This document shows positions 31,727 through 42,788 of a DNA stretch of 42,788 bases, one piece after another. A model generated the notes under the pieces. That model did no database searches and was not told the origin of the DNA. It saw nothing but the letters and a program-made list of their open reading frames with translations. How positions within the stretch are numbered: position 1 is the stretch's first letter; every line of letters begins with the position of its first letter. The position numbers were made by a program, and so were the translations under genes. This DNA is from Folioceros fuciformis (Eukaryota > Anthocerotophyta > Anthocerotopsida > Anthocerotales): positions 27,473-70,260 of the forward strand of contig JBNGIO010006129.1 of assembly GCA_049999805.1 (NCBI GenBank). Reading direction: 5' to 3'.

Positions 31727-34176
31727 TCAAGCAGGCACAAAATTCCAGAGAGTGACAGTATTATCCGTGTGCCCTGTGACTGCACGAGTTGATCCCATTT
31801 TGACACACAAAATCGGAGCGGTTTGTAACTGACACCTCAAAATAGGTGCGTCCGGAGGTCCCGGTCTCCACTCTCTTTGGTAAGTACTGAGACGCGAGTT
31901 CACAATCCTTGACGTACACTGCCCATCGCCATCGCCCCTTGCCAGATCCCGAACTGTGTTCTCCGTAGTTGCCAGCCGAAGAGGTTGATCAAATTGGGTT
32001 CGTTTGTAGCTCGAAAGGAGCTCTCCTGTGTCAGATTTCAACACTCGCAACGTACCATCCAGTCCCCCCGCAACAAATATCGTCGGACCATACACTGGCT
32101 GGTGCATGCAAGTAACCTCACTTGTGCTTATCTTCGTTGACCACAGCTCCTTCCGCTTCCTGCAGATACCATTTCATCCAGTTATAGCAAGGTGAAATAG
32201 TATATCTGCCTGAGACGTTGGCACTCAGGCAAGTGCGTAACAAACGAATGTAGCTCACCTTAAGTCCCAGCAATAGAAGTTCCCCGCCCTTGTTCCACAG
32301 TAAAGGTAATGACCAGTTGAGGTCATGTGCACACAGGTGATACCTTTGCGACAAGAGACAGTGTAAGAAGCCCAACGCCACACAGACGGAGCCCTCGAAG
32401 AACTCAAACAAAAGTTGCTTAAGGAGTATACCAGATAAGTGTGCATCAGGCCGAATGCTTGCAACCTCCTGCCCGTACAGCATGTCACAGAGCTGCACCT
32501 TTCCATCATCAGAGCCACTAGCTAGTATTTGAGGAGTAGACCCATCCATGGCAAGACACTTGACCAAGCCTCTGTGATGCCTGCCAAATCCTAGTGCGTG
32601 TCGTTAGATATGCCTTCACACCAACCAGCATCACGAGAGAACCTTGCCTTGCGGAATGACCCACATACGTCGTTGTGAACCACAAAGCGCTGCCCATATC
32701 AGCATGCAACCACACGAGTTTGATTTAGGGGCTTAAGGTGCAAACCTGTAAATTTGAGAGCAGCGGCCACTGTACATGTCCATCACTCGAGTACTTCCAT
32801 CAGCGCATCCTACAACGAGTTCTGGTTCTGCAAGACTGAAACGTCCAACATCAGAGCCATCCATTGCTGAAATTATCCAGCTTGTGACCTATCCAGCATC
32901 AGCTGAAGGCAAGAAGAGAGCAGAGAGCCCGTCCCACATAGCGTCTCACGACAAGACCTAACCATCACGGCTACGCTCCCGTGAGTCACTGGGATGGGAC
33001 AAAAGACGCAAAGCAAAATGGCTCGTCACAATTGCAGACACAAGGCATACAAACAAGAAATACACCAGAAACAACTCAGGCGCTGGTTTGCAACACAGAT
33101 GCGCTTGAGAAGGCTATTTCCATTACGGCTCCAGACGAGCACCTCTGTTCCTGCTGCACATATAACCTGTTTACCAGGCAGAGGAAAATCACAATTGAGT
33201 CCAAACACTAAACCAGAGGAGACTCCAGATGACAGAACCCAGGTTTTCCAAATTCCCGTAGCCACTCCCAACTCACCTTCGATCGATCGAACTCGAGGCC
33301 AATGACAGCGGAGTCACAGGGAACCCTGTACTCCTCCAAACAGTGACGAGACTTCACTGACCAAATCCGGACGGTCTGTAAAACCCATACAGCCGGTACA
33401 CCTCGTTACAGATGGACTAAAGGAAATATCACTCTGTCTGACATACAAAAGAGATTGCATCTTGCTTACCCGATCAGCAGACCCGGTGGCAATCTGGTCC
33501 ATCTCCATCCCACAGCAATTCACTCTGCACCCAGCAAGTTCCACAGAAGGGTGCCAACAGCGGTTAGCACTGACCAGCCTCAGTGCACACTTCAAGGGCA
33601 ATCCAACTGCATCCTTCAAGAGAACACCCTACCTCCCAGAGTGTCCCTTCCACTTTTTCACAGTAACACAACCCTTTCCCATCCGCTTCTGCTGCTCGGC
33701 TGCAATACCGTATATCTTCCACCTGCACACCATCTGAGCAGCGGCTGTAGAGGTGGCAGCTTGGCAACTGTCGTCCACAAGTGAGCTAACCTGCTCCCCC
33801 AGGCCCTCCACATTAGCTCTCTCCCTCATGTAAACTCGGTTCCACAAGGCGGGGCTGTTCTCGATTAGGCTGTGCCTGGACACACATGCACAAAACAGAA
33901 ACATGACCGAGGTCCCATCCAAATGCCACAGGAACCCACGAGAAGCGAAGAACGCTACCAATGGCTACAGACTGAGGGGCAAAGCCCGAGGAGCAACGGA
34001 GACATGCTCTGAAAGATCCTCTGCAGCAAGTCATCTCCAAGCGTGTTCATGCTAGCTTGCGAATCGCAATCAGTTGCAACAGGGCAGCACCACAGGTCCT
34101 CCAGATCCCTGCTGCACTCTCGGCACTTGGTCCATATCAGCGCGCCTGCAAAGAATTCTGCAGACGTGCATTTCAC
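31727..34176 (-). CDS. F-box protein with WD40 repeats, ten exons
   Basis: Exons 34176-33959, 33875-33791, 33733-33633, 33524-33470, 33375-33277, 33166-33066, 32880-32746, 32580-32432, 32343-32259 and 32159-31727 join in phase to 486 residues with no lesion. The F-box is near the N terminus (LGDDLLQRIFQSMSPLLLGL, ending SVCSHW then HSLIENSPALW). A seven-blade-type WD40 propeller follows, with blade pieces such as VKKWKGHSG, IATGSADRTVRIWS, VVGCADGSTRVMDM, LASGSDDGKVQLCD, VAGGLDGTLRVL and the last blade VTGHTDNTVTLWNF. F-box proteins dock on SKP1 in SCF ubiquitin ligases, and the propeller would bind the target. The layout resembles the Arabidopsis At3g52030 type. An alternative start at 34050 would remove a Cys-rich 42-residue lead and give 444 residues. 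The splice junction after exon 6 is the least certain. Confidence 0.88.
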
Positions 34177-34829
34177 CGACAGATGTACCCTCGGCGTTGC
34201 TTTGCTGGTGGATGATGAATCACTCCTGATGATTTGTTGGTGTGTGCTGATTCACCATCGCGTGGATCCTCCTGGATCGTTAAGCCGACGATTCAGCTGA
34301 ACGCAGCCAGTCGTTGTTTCGCTCTGCCCTAACAGACGGGATCACTCAGAAGGGTGCCTTTCCAGTTTGTCCTTATGTGCAGTCTTCAAAAGTATGTGAG
34401 GGCTGAAGGGGGTTCACAGCGTTGTTGTCGTAGGTTGAGTCCTGCTAGCTTCCTTTAATCGCTGACGATCCAATCAGCTCACTTGATTCCAATGTAATTT
34501 GTTACTACGACAATGAATAGGTACGATTGCCACAAGCTAATCTTTTTCCAGGGGAAAATCCATAAAGGCAGGGAAAAGAGCAAATAACACAAGAAAGACG
34601 AGAAGTCGAAGTGTCCATTCAGCCTCAAGGAAGACGAGAGTCCAGAATCCGTAGAGTGTGTCTTCAGGTGAATTGTGGCCATCACATGAGGTGCTCCCAG
34701 GCGGGACCTCTACGAGTCGAGGAGAACTTCGCAAGAGTTCTCCGGTCAGCCAGTGTCTCGAATTTGGGTTTTCTCAGATGCCGAAGCTCAGCTCATCTGG
34801 AGCATGAAATAAAGGCTATCTCACAAAGT
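34177..34829. other. Intergenic stretch between the F-box/WD40 and RPB7 genes
   Basis: About 650 bp containing the 3' flank of RPB7 and the promoter of the F-box gene, both on the minus strand. No clear TATA box or other gene was seen. Confidence 0.5.
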
Positions 34830-35816
34830 TTACATGACAGATGTGTTAGGATCGCCGATGAGACCAAGGAAGTCGTCCTTGATTGTGCCTATGCAGAACT
34901 GCAGATTGGAAAAAGAAAGCATGAGAGGGTGGAAGGGTCTGAGGCATGCAAGGTGCGGGACGAAAGGTGTTGATTGCCTATACTCACGATCTCAGTCGCA
35001 TCGACGCGAGTACCCACGATCTTCAATCTGACCTCGCTGTCCTTCTGTATCCTTACCTGAGAAAGAAAGGGGAGAGTATCACAAGACTTGCTGTAACTTG
35101 GCATCAAAACAAACAGCATCGTCATAGACCATCATACCGAGCCATCAGCAGTCTCGTAGCTAGGAACATCTCCTGATTGGAACACCATGTCATCTGGTAT
35201 CAACTGTCAGACCCACGCATTGCGGGGTAAGAGACAGCGAAGGGATCGAAACCACTCTGTGCAAATTGTTGACTTGAAAAACAACTCACATGATTTGACA
35301 CGAAGATTTGGACAGGACCTGCTTCTGCGAAAAACCCCATCTGCAAACACCAGGAATGGTTCATCCGAGGACCATGATAAGCCTAAACCCTAAACACACG
35401 ACCTGAACTTCAACGATCCAGCCAGAACCTTGTTAACCATTGTCACCATGCTTTCCAAGACCTCTCCCTTAAAAGGTCTGAACACAACGCATTGGTACTT
35501 GACTAAGAAAGTCACAAAGCCTGTTCCATCACGGATCAATCCCTGCCCAACATTGTCGACGGCCGTGACAGCCACCACGAAGCCGTGCCTTCCGCTGTTA
35601 CGCCCCCAACGTTGGAGCCAAAAACCTTACAGCTGAGTAAACCTGCGTTTCTGACAGAAAGGAACGTCCCAGCAGGAACAAAACGGCCTCATTCACAGAC
35701 CTGCAGGTGCCCTCCACGTCCTGAATCAGCTTATTGACAAGTTTCTCCCTCAGATTAGGCCCGAAGTGACGAGGATGGAGCTGCAAATTCCGCTCCAAGA
35801 AGATATGGAAAAACAT
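34830..35816 (-). CDS. RPB7: RNA polymerase II subunit RPB7, six exons
   Basis: Exons 35816-35701, 35594-35429, 35340-35290, 35203-35138, 35056-34988 and 34898-34830 join in phase to 178 residues, close to the usual 176. The protein begins MFFHIFLERNLQLHPRHFGP and contains GLIRDGTGFVTF, KYQCVVFRPFKGEVLE, MGFFAEAGPVQIFVSNH, QKDSEVRLKIVGTRVDATEI and GTIKDDFLGLIGDP, all landmarks of eukaryotic RPB7. It has an N-terminal tip domain and a C-terminal OB (S1-like) fold. With RPB4 it forms the stalk of RNA polymerase II, which contacts nascent RNA and initiation factors. The EDNTS-type variation is minor and there is no lesion. The polymerase II form is favoured over the Pol IV/V paralogues because every region is close to consensus. 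Confidence 0.95.
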
Positions 35817-35907
35817 CGCAGCGCCTCTTACAACTCCTCAGAAGGTGAGCATCGAAGTCCGCCCTTCGGGATTGCAAGGTTGGCGCACAAGTAGTCTTCA
35901 ACTTTCG

Positions 35908-35963
35908 AACGGGCTTTAGTACTAACGGGCTTTGGGGCCGCTGCGGCCTTTTATTTTGGGCCC
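35908..35963 (-). promoter_or_regulatory. GGGCTTT / GGGCCC motifs upstream of RPB7
   Basis: The 10-mer aacgggcttt occurs twice (35908-35917 and 35924-35933) and tttgggccc once (35956-35963), about 90-150 bases upstream of the RPB7 start. Such site II / GGGCC-type elements, bound by TCP factors, are common in promoters of plant housekeeping genes. Assignment is by motif and position only. Confidence 0.4.
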
Positions 35964-36629
35964 TGCGCCGTGCTGCATATAAGAGCCTCGCTTTTTTATT
36001 TCCTCAAGGCGGATGGCTGTTTTATCTGTTGCACATCGCGAAACTTGTGCGCCTAGCCTTGACCCCTTGTCTCTCCATTATTATCCCATATAACGGATCG
36101 GGCAGGCTTCCGTCGGAACAAAAGAAAGTCGAACGAAAGTCTGGAGCGCACGCAAAAAAAATCCTTGCCCATTCTCGGTCTGTTTTTGTGTCCAAAAAAT
36201 AAGGATGTTTTGAATACGGATACCACGTCCAATTCTTAATTTCCACTCATCTCCAAAGGACTACATCCTAGAGAGATGTATTGTGTTGTTACAATAAAAC
36301 TTTGTATCATCGAGATTTATTTGCAAAAATTCTCTCCTTCTCTCATCATGGTTTAGATCTTAATTCTTTACATTGTGAAAGTTGCATGAGAAGAACTTCG
36401 TCTCCAAACTAAGTGGCTAAATCGTCAAACATTTCAGGATTTTACTAATAGGTCATGACCTTCCACATTGAGCTCACGACTTGCAGTTGTCAAAATTTCA
36501 AGACATTCTTAGAACTTTTACTCTGGTGTATGTATATAGCGAGCTATATAAGAGCTTTGAAGACATGGTTAGAAAGAGTGATTGTCTCACTTGTTGCTCA
36601 ATTGTGCGCCTACTACAGACAGATAGCTT

Positions 36630-37270
36630 TGGAGGGCTTAAAGAGCAAGAATGTTAGAGTTGGCATGTGGGTATAGATTGCTACACACTCGTTACAAGTA
36701 TACTTGAATAAAGAGCAAATTGAATGTTGTATGTGAAGTGATAGCTTTGGAGGGATTGAAGAGCAAGCTTGTGAGAGTCGGAAGTTGGATATACATTGCG
36801 AGGCTCTTGTGTATTCTTGAATAAAGAACATGCTTTGGAGGGAGCTTGTGAGAGTTGACAATTGGATAGGGATTATAGAGCAAGCTTGTGAGAGTCGACA
36901 ATTGGATAGAGATTACAGAGCAAGCTTGTGAGAGTCGACAATTGGATAGGGATTATAGAGCAATCTTGTGAGAGTCGACAATTAGACATAGATTACTAGG
37001 CTCTTATTGTAAGTATTGTTGAATAAAGAACATATTGTGAAGGGATTGAGGAGCAATCTTGTGAGAGTTGACAATTGGATAGAGATTATAGAGCAAGCTT
37101 GTGAGAGTTGGGAATTGGACATAGATTGCTAAGCTCTTATTGTAAGTGTTATTGAATAAAGAACATTCGATGGAGGGAGTGAAGAGCAAGACAGATATAA
37201 ATTACTAGGCTGTTATTATAAATAGATTGCTAGGCTCTGGTTGTAAGTATTCTTGAATAAGAACTTTTGA
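36630..37270 (+). repeat. Minisatellite with a 40 bp unit and a longer composite unit
   Basis: Between 36843 and 36982 the unit beginning agcttgtgagagtcgacaat repeats at exactly 40 bp spacing (36843, 36883, 36923 and a variant at 36963). Around it are longer composite units carrying gaataaagaacat (36819, 37021, 37154; a variant at 36704) and gctcttattgtaag. Several Ile/Leu/Ser-rich minus-strand frames arise from the repeat and are not genes. The region lies between the RPB7 promoter and the glucosidase II beta gene. Confidence 0.88.
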
Positions 37271-37279
37271 GCGCCATGT

Positions 37280-37725
37280 GTGGAGTGAATTGACTAGATT
37301 CGAGGCCATCGCTTGTTTAATTTCTAGAAAATTATTTAAATATTTTATAAATTCAGAATGTAAAATTCATAAGGTAAATACATGGATGGTTTGTGGAAGT
37401 GGCTTTCGAAAACATTAATTTAACCAATAAAGATATGCGTGTGATTGGAACCAGCTAAATCATGTTAGCTGGGTAACATGAGCAGCGGTGCGTACCAGCA
37501 CGGTGTAAGGCCATCGTGGCGGGGAAGAAGTTTGCTGTGAAAGCGTTGCAAGAGGAACCGCGAGGAGGCACCGGGAGCTGAAGTGGGCAGGGGCTTGATC
37601 ACTCCGTTGATGAGCAACCATGAACTGCTTTTGGGGACTACTTTGAAGGTTCCGTAGGATTGTCCAGGGCGTGCGATTGTAGTTCCAACTCTGTATGCAC
37701 AGCCTGCGATTCCTGAAGGGAGAAA
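37280..37725. other. Upstream region of the glucosidase II beta gene
   Basis: AT-rich, then mixed composition. No TATA box in a convincing position and no other gene seen. Confidence 0.4.
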
Positions 37726-40700
37726 ATGGGGAGATCAACCAATGGCAGCATCCTTTTTTCCCTCTTTGTGGGCTTCTCTTGGACGATCCTTGGTGTTGTG
37801 GCCAATGCGACCGTGAGGGGGATTTCGCCTGCAGGTGACCTAGCTCCTCCACGCTCATTGGCTTGATCACTGCAGGACGGCAACGTCGCGTTCAAGAATT
37901 GGTCAACTGAGTTATCATTTCAGTCAACTGATAGGTGTTCTTACTGATCGTAAAGACGAATGGTTTGGCTCCTGCTTGATGCAGATGAAAAATTTTATGC
38001 CGGCACCGTTATGTGGTGCAAGGATGGCTCAAAGAGTTTTCATAGGGAACGCTTGAATGACGATTTCTGTGACTGTGTCGATGGTACTGATGAACCAGGT
38101 ACTAAAGTTTCTGTGATTATGGGCTACAGTAGTTTGCAGTGGTACTGGGAAGTAGCACATTGTCATCTGCTATTCTTCAGCACGCATCCACGCAGGTGAT
38201 ATCTTTCTGTTTTGACCAGGGACATCTGCCTGCCCGGATGGGAAGTTTTATTGCTTCAACAGAGGGCATTCTCCACAATTCATATTTTCATCAAGGGTGA
38301 ACGATGGCATTTGCGGTGTGGCATTTCCCCCGGTTCTCTTCTTCAGGTTTTTTCATTTTAACTTACTTACGCTGGCCCCATCAACCTCCCATATATTCAT
38401 GTTACTAGCTTGATGCAGATTGTTGTGATGGGAGCGATGAGTATAACGGGCAAGTGAGATGTGCAAATACATGCTGGGAGGCAGGAAAGTCTTCTAGAAT
38501 GAAATTGTCAGAGAAAATCAATGCTCTAAAGGATGGTCTAAGCGTCAAAGCCAAGAAAGTTGAACTGGCGAAGAAATCCCGCAAGGAGAATGAGTTGGAA
38601 CTGTCCAAGCTGAAGACAGAAGAGAAGATACTTTCAGCCACTGTCAGCAAGCTTAACGGTTAGTCCTCATCCGGCTTAGCTCGTGTTTCAAAAGCTTTTT
38701 TGGTCAGGAAAACTAGAGAAGTGATCGTACTACTGCCTGGTATCAAGCTTGATTGTGATGTGTAACATGCTTGGTTTAAAGGTCCTGTGAGCGTCAATTG
38801 CTGCACGTTGTGATCTGGGACTAGCAAGGATAAGATAGGGCCTTCAGCAGTGCGTGGCCAGGATCTTTGAGCGAGTTATAATCTGCACGTGCGTGAGTTG
38901 CGTTTAGAATGGTTTTGAGGTGGTAAGGTGCAGGTTGTCTAGAGTGAGTAGGCTTATGATTGCAGCCTCTGGCCTGTTCCATGACAGACATGACACTGCT
39001 GGTGGCATGCGAGATGGTTTTGGTGGCTGCATTTTTCGGGTGGCTTTGTTGTGGTGGCCGAGTTCGCAAGGTGCACCCACGATTGAGGAGAGGCATACCT
39101 CATTAATATTGTTACGTGATCTCTGTGTTCTTGAGAAGTATGCAGACGTTCCTTCTACATGCTTGAGATGACATGATGGTGATGCCTTTCGCAAAGGCAG
39201 TATTTTGTTGCCTGTGCTTTGCACAAACCGCGCTGATTCTACAGGGTATCGTTAACATATTACAGTGGAAAAGGAAGCTGTAGAGGCGGCAGAGAGGCAG
39301 GCACAGCTTGAGAGAGAGAAGAAAGACAAGGAAGAGAGAGAAAGTAACGAGAGGGACTCGTCTGAAGCAGACGTCAAGGCAGATGAAGAAGAGGTAGTTT
39401 ACCCTTTGCTTTTGGGCCGTGCTTCTGGTTGCAGGAGTGGAGAGCAGTCAGTAGGTAGAGTGTAAAATGCATGGCTTGCTCTGAACTAGAATGTCCGCAA
39501 GGGAATTTTCTGTTCGATGAATGTCCTGGGATTCCATTTTTTTATCAAATTTTGACCTGGGGCCCAGCGCCTCCACTTGTAAGAACACGTAACTTGGGTA
39601 TTTAATATCAAGCTGGATATTATTTGATGTCACAAAGAGTTCTTTGCTATTGCAGGATGACTATGATGACGATTTTGTTACTGGTACTGAAGAGCAGACT
39701 ATGCCTTCAACAACAGCACACGACAGTGCCAACCCAAGTCATGATGTATTAGAACTTTCTCTGTCACGACCAAATTTTGTTTCCCTTCAGCCACCTGTAT
39801 GAGAAAATCTAGTATGTCTGAGGAGTCACTTTTCATGTGACTGGCGAGGCTGCCTCAATGTCCTGAGAAAGGATTGTGTGATTCTTGTACAGTCAGATCA
39901 AGCCAAAACGGCTGAGGTTGAACCAGCAGCAAGCAGCCAGACTGAAGGTGTAGGAGCCGAATCGAAGGCAGATGCTGAAGCAGTTGATTTGGAGAAGCTG
40001 TCTGAGGAGGAACTTGGCAGAGTAATAGCGTCTCGGTGGACGGGAGAAGCAACAGGTCTGGAGGGGAAAACGGAGGAAGTAGAAGACGTAGAGACAACTG
40101 AGGAGTTGGATGTTGAAGACCAGGAGGACTACGAACAGTTTGACGAAGATCTCCTTGTCCATGAAGACCATGCCCGTGAAGTTGATGACCTTGACAACTT
40201 TAGTGCAGGCACATCGGATTCCAAAGAGGGGCCAGGTTGGTACTGACACTTGCTGGCCACAGTTGCGCTTGTTTTGCCACCGTCATCAATTGCCTACAGT
40301 TTGCGCGTGTTTTGCCCCCGCCATCAGATTCTCTCTGTTTTCAAGTAGTGTTTTATCTGTTGAACCAGCGGCACAATCAGTTTGGTCCAAGATAACAGAG
40401 AAAGCCCAGGCTTTGTTGAGAGTGGTGGGACTTGCTACGGTCACGGTTGACAAGTCAGGTGACAAGGGCTGACCTGTTCACATGTCCGATATGCTATTTC
40501 TATGCTTGAATTCTAAGAGTTATTTTGTGAGGCAGCAGATGGTGATCGAATTAGAAGCCAGTATCGGGAGGCATCATCTAGGCTGTCAGATGCTCAATCA
40601 CAAATCTCTGACTTGGAGAGCCGATTAAAGGAAGATTTTGGTAATGGCCCAGGATTTGAATGTTGTTGAAGGAGTTTCCCTTTCATTGTTCTAAGGTCCT

Positions 40701-41727
40701 GGTGTCGCAGGGAAGGAAGGCGAGTTCTACCTGATGTATGGAGAATGTTATGAAACAAAGCAAAACAAGTAAGAGATATTTGCTGTCACAACTCTTCCGA
40801 GCGTCTTCTTTTCCATTGCCGTAGCCCGTCACTTCTGGATTTGTTTCACTGGGTGTCATTACACTGTTTGCTGTGTACAGGTACACCTATAAAGTATGCC
40901 CGTTTCGTCAAGCAACCCAACTTGAGGGCAGTTCAACAAGTCGATTGGGGTAACTATTCTGTCGTGTTCCATTTGTCGGCTGGTGGGTTTGGAATGTTGT
41001 TCGTCCCCCACGTGAAGGAGCTTGTTTTCCGTGTGTTTAAGTTCAATTCCTTTTCTGGTCACAAATATTCAACTGCTAGAAAGATTAAGTAGTGCGTGTA
41101 CTGTTTCTGGTTATTTTGTGCGGACTGGTGAGTCATCTTCTGAGATACCAGGCTTCATTTCTTCCTCCTTCTAATCAAGCAGCCATTGCAATCAGGTCGT
41201 GGAGTGGCTTTAAGGATGGGTACAGTTTTATGTTGTTTGATCACGGTGACACATGCTGGAATGGACCACCGAGGAGTCTTAGGGTACTTATATGACTTTT
41301 TCGGCTTCATTTATCAATGTGTTACGCTGCATTGGACCGATGTCACTAAAGTGATCGTGCTAGCTGCTGTGTTTATTCTGTTCTGGGTGCAGGTCCGGCT
41401 CCTTTGCGGATCCAAAACTGAGCTGCTTAATATTGACGAGCCAAGTCGTTGCGAGTAAGCGCTTGAAGTTCTGGCTTTAAGCTAGAAATGGTTGTGTGGC
41501 TCTGTTTGCTCTGTTCTCATTATGGCTAGTGCAGATATGTCGGAGACTTGTCTACTCCTGCGGCCTGTTCTGTGGCGAAGTTGCAGGTATCCCTCGTTGG
41601 CTGACCTTTAGTTCAACGGAGGAGTCCGCAGTGCTGATCATTCTGTCGGGTTTGTTGTTCTACTTAGGCACTGCAAGCTCAGCTGTTGGAGCTAACACAG
41701 GAAGTGGATGGCCATGAGGAGCTCTGA
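37726..41727 (+). CDS. Glucosidase II beta subunit (PRKCSH family), fifteen exons
   Basis: Exons 37726-37834, 37985-38098, 38220-38315, 38419-38658, 39266-39393, 39656-39745, 39893-40235, 40369-40458, 40536-40640, 40711-40768, 40881-40949, 41196-41283, 41393-41454, 41535-41586 and 41683-41727 give 562 residues in phase. A signal peptide (about 1-30) precedes RGISPADEKF. Two Cys/Asp-rich LDLa-like motifs follow, [14 protein letters not shown] (about 61-74) and [13 protein letters not shown] (about 102-113). A charged coiled coil covers about 120-230 and a Glu/Asp-rich stretch about 300-360. An MRH lectin domain spans about 442-545 with the mannose-binding set Gln468, Arg512, Glu531 and Tyr532. 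The C terminus is HEEL, an HDEL-type ER retrieval signal. The subunit holds the catalytic alpha chain in the ER and helps trim glucose from N-glycans in quality control. Plant homologues such as PSL4 are somewhat longer. Confidence 0.93.
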
Positions 41728-42368
41728 TTCAACACTAGTCACAATTTTGGCCACAGGTTTTCCAGCTCTGCCTAGGCATCTACGGAAGAAAATTCTGTAC
41801 GTACGTGGGGAGAAGGTAACGCCGTGAGAGAAGCTGTGTCGAGACAAGCAAGCAGGGTTGTAATTAGTAGGTCGTCTGTAACTCGACCTTCACAGATACC
41901 GGCGCCATGATCATTAACCTCAGTCGACCCACATTGGGTCGTTTTTATCCTTTTGGGCCGCTTAATTTTGTTTTCCAGGTTGATGTTGCGGCTCGTACTT
42001 GTGAGCAAAAGCTCAGGGTAGGGCTGATTTGAATCAAAATACTTGAAAAATATAAATGTTTATTATGGAAAAAAATTCCTCAAGTAGTTTAAGTTTAAAC
42101 TGATTCGGAACGTGGTTTGAGGCAACCACTTCCTAAGAGCATGGGTCACATTGTTAGTAAAAGGTGGAATCCACTGAACAACGAGTGCCTTCCTCACAAA
42201 AACCTATAGCACTAGGGTACATGCCTAAACATTCTATGCACCTTTACATTTTTTAACAAAGTATTTTTTATGATTGAAAAAGAGATGGAACGTCTCATCT
42301 ATTCCAAAGATTGGAGGAACAACCCCGTTAGGGCCAAAGGCAAAAAGAGGTACTCTCCCCTGCGAATA
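41728..42368. other. Intergenic stretch, no supported gene
   Basis: This is the 3' flank of the glucosidase II beta gene followed by AT-rich DNA. Nothing further is recognised. Confidence 0.45.
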
Positions 42369-42788
42369 TCATTTTTGAAAACTACCTATTGCTCCCAAAA
42401 TGTCATGATGTGGAATAACAAAAGGCCTACCTACCACCGATGTCGAAGAAGCCGCTTGACCTGCACTTGTTGCTATTCTAAAAACTGCTTTGGCCAATGC
42501 TCGTTGCAAAGCAATGGATACATGTTGTCGAAAGAAGGCCACCACAAAGGAAAGAGGGAGAACACCATTCCTATTGCTCTGATAAACCTTGGCGCACTCC
42601 TTGATAAACCTTGAAAAGTCCTTGCCTATAGCTCCATGAGTCTCAAGAGCAAGGAGGATGAAAGTATGCTCGTCTTGCAAGGGAGAATACTTATGGACTT
42701 GTGCACTTGCACAACCCTCTGCTACCCAACCAGGGGGGTTAATGATGACGTGCTCACAAATCGAATCCCTAGTGGGATCCGTAACAAC
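42369..42788 (-). pseudogene. C-terminal fragment of a retroelement polyprotein, runs off the window
   Basis: The frame is open from the window edge. It contains DPTRDSICEHVI near the edge, then DEHTFILLALETHGAIG and FFRQHVSIALQRALAKAVFR. The pattern (LALETHGA followed by a short spacer and a RQxVSxALQRxLA-like helix) is that of the extreme C terminus of reverse-transcriptase polyproteins common in plant and algal genomes. It ends at 42369 with unrelated residues after about SAGQAAS. The reverse transcriptase itself would lie beyond 42788. Confidence 0.5.

Noticed and set aside
32981-33305. Plus-strand frames opposite the F-box/WD40 gene
   Set aside because: They overlap well-supported WD40 exons and introns on the other strand and lack any domain.
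36843-36982. CRISPR-like regular spacing
   Set aside because: The 40 bp units are head-to-tail with no unique spacers, and this is a plant genome.
36613-37189. Several minus-strand frames of 60-80 codons rich in Ile, Leu and Ser
   Set aside because: They are translations of the 40 bp minisatellite and repeat one another; no gene.

Overview
The window looks like nuclear DNA of a land plant. Spliceosomal introns (mostly 60-280 bp) interrupt almost every host gene, and the gene set is plant-typical: a GH3 acyl-amido synthetase relic, an ALT-type acyl-ACP thioesterase, a plant-type nucleotide-sugar transporter and an F-box/WD40 protein. It also holds LTR copia elements primed by initiator tRNA-Met and a LINE with a plant-style zf-RVT tail. 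Compact introns would suit a seedless lineage such as a bryophyte or lycophyte, but the sequence alone does not fix the species.

Layout. 0.04-2.1 kb: class-3 lipase gene (minus). 3.4-11.05 kb: a tandem segmental duplication around an ALT thioesterase gene. Copy A (about 3.5-5.25 kb, continuing at 7.6-8.1 kb) is dead, has lost the exons encoding the hot-dog core, and is split by a 2.3 kb AT-rich insertion. Copy B (about 8.2-11.05 kb) carries an intact five-exon gene. 11.3-13.0 kb: intact seven-exon nucleotide-sugar transporter (plus). 14.3-16.5 kb: GH3 pseudogene (plus). 16.56-18.07 kb: decayed copia RT-RNase H fragment (plus). 18.08-29.46 kb: a small unidentified gene (minus) whose second exon is split by a 5'-truncated LINE (18.2-28.8 kb, minus). 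The LINE itself contains a nearly complete copia retrotransposon (21.44-28.21 kb, minus) and a roughly 190 bp solo-LTR-like insertion. 30.2-30.4 kb: a 106 bp tandem repeat. 31.7-34.2 kb: intact ten-exon F-box/WD40 gene (minus). 34.8-35.8 kb: intact six-exon RPB7 gene of RNA polymerase II (minus). 36.6-37.3 kb: minisatellite with a 40 bp unit. 37.7-41.7 kb: intact fifteen-exon glucosidase II beta subunit (plus), ending in an HEEL ER-retention signal. 42.37 kb to the window end: C-terminal fragment of another retroelement protein.

The host genes do not form a pathway. They are independent housekeeping or metabolic genes: plastid fatty-acid release, Golgi nucleotide-sugar import, ER glycoprotein quality control, transcription, and probable ubiquitin-ligase targeting. 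Exon boundaries below were worked out by hand from GT/AG sites, reading-frame phase and recognised family motifs, without transcript data. The most notable signals are the nested transposons splitting an otherwise open reading frame, the copia element with two accessory ORFs and nearly identical LTRs but many C-to-T-type lesions, and the ALT duplication with selective loss of catalytic exons.
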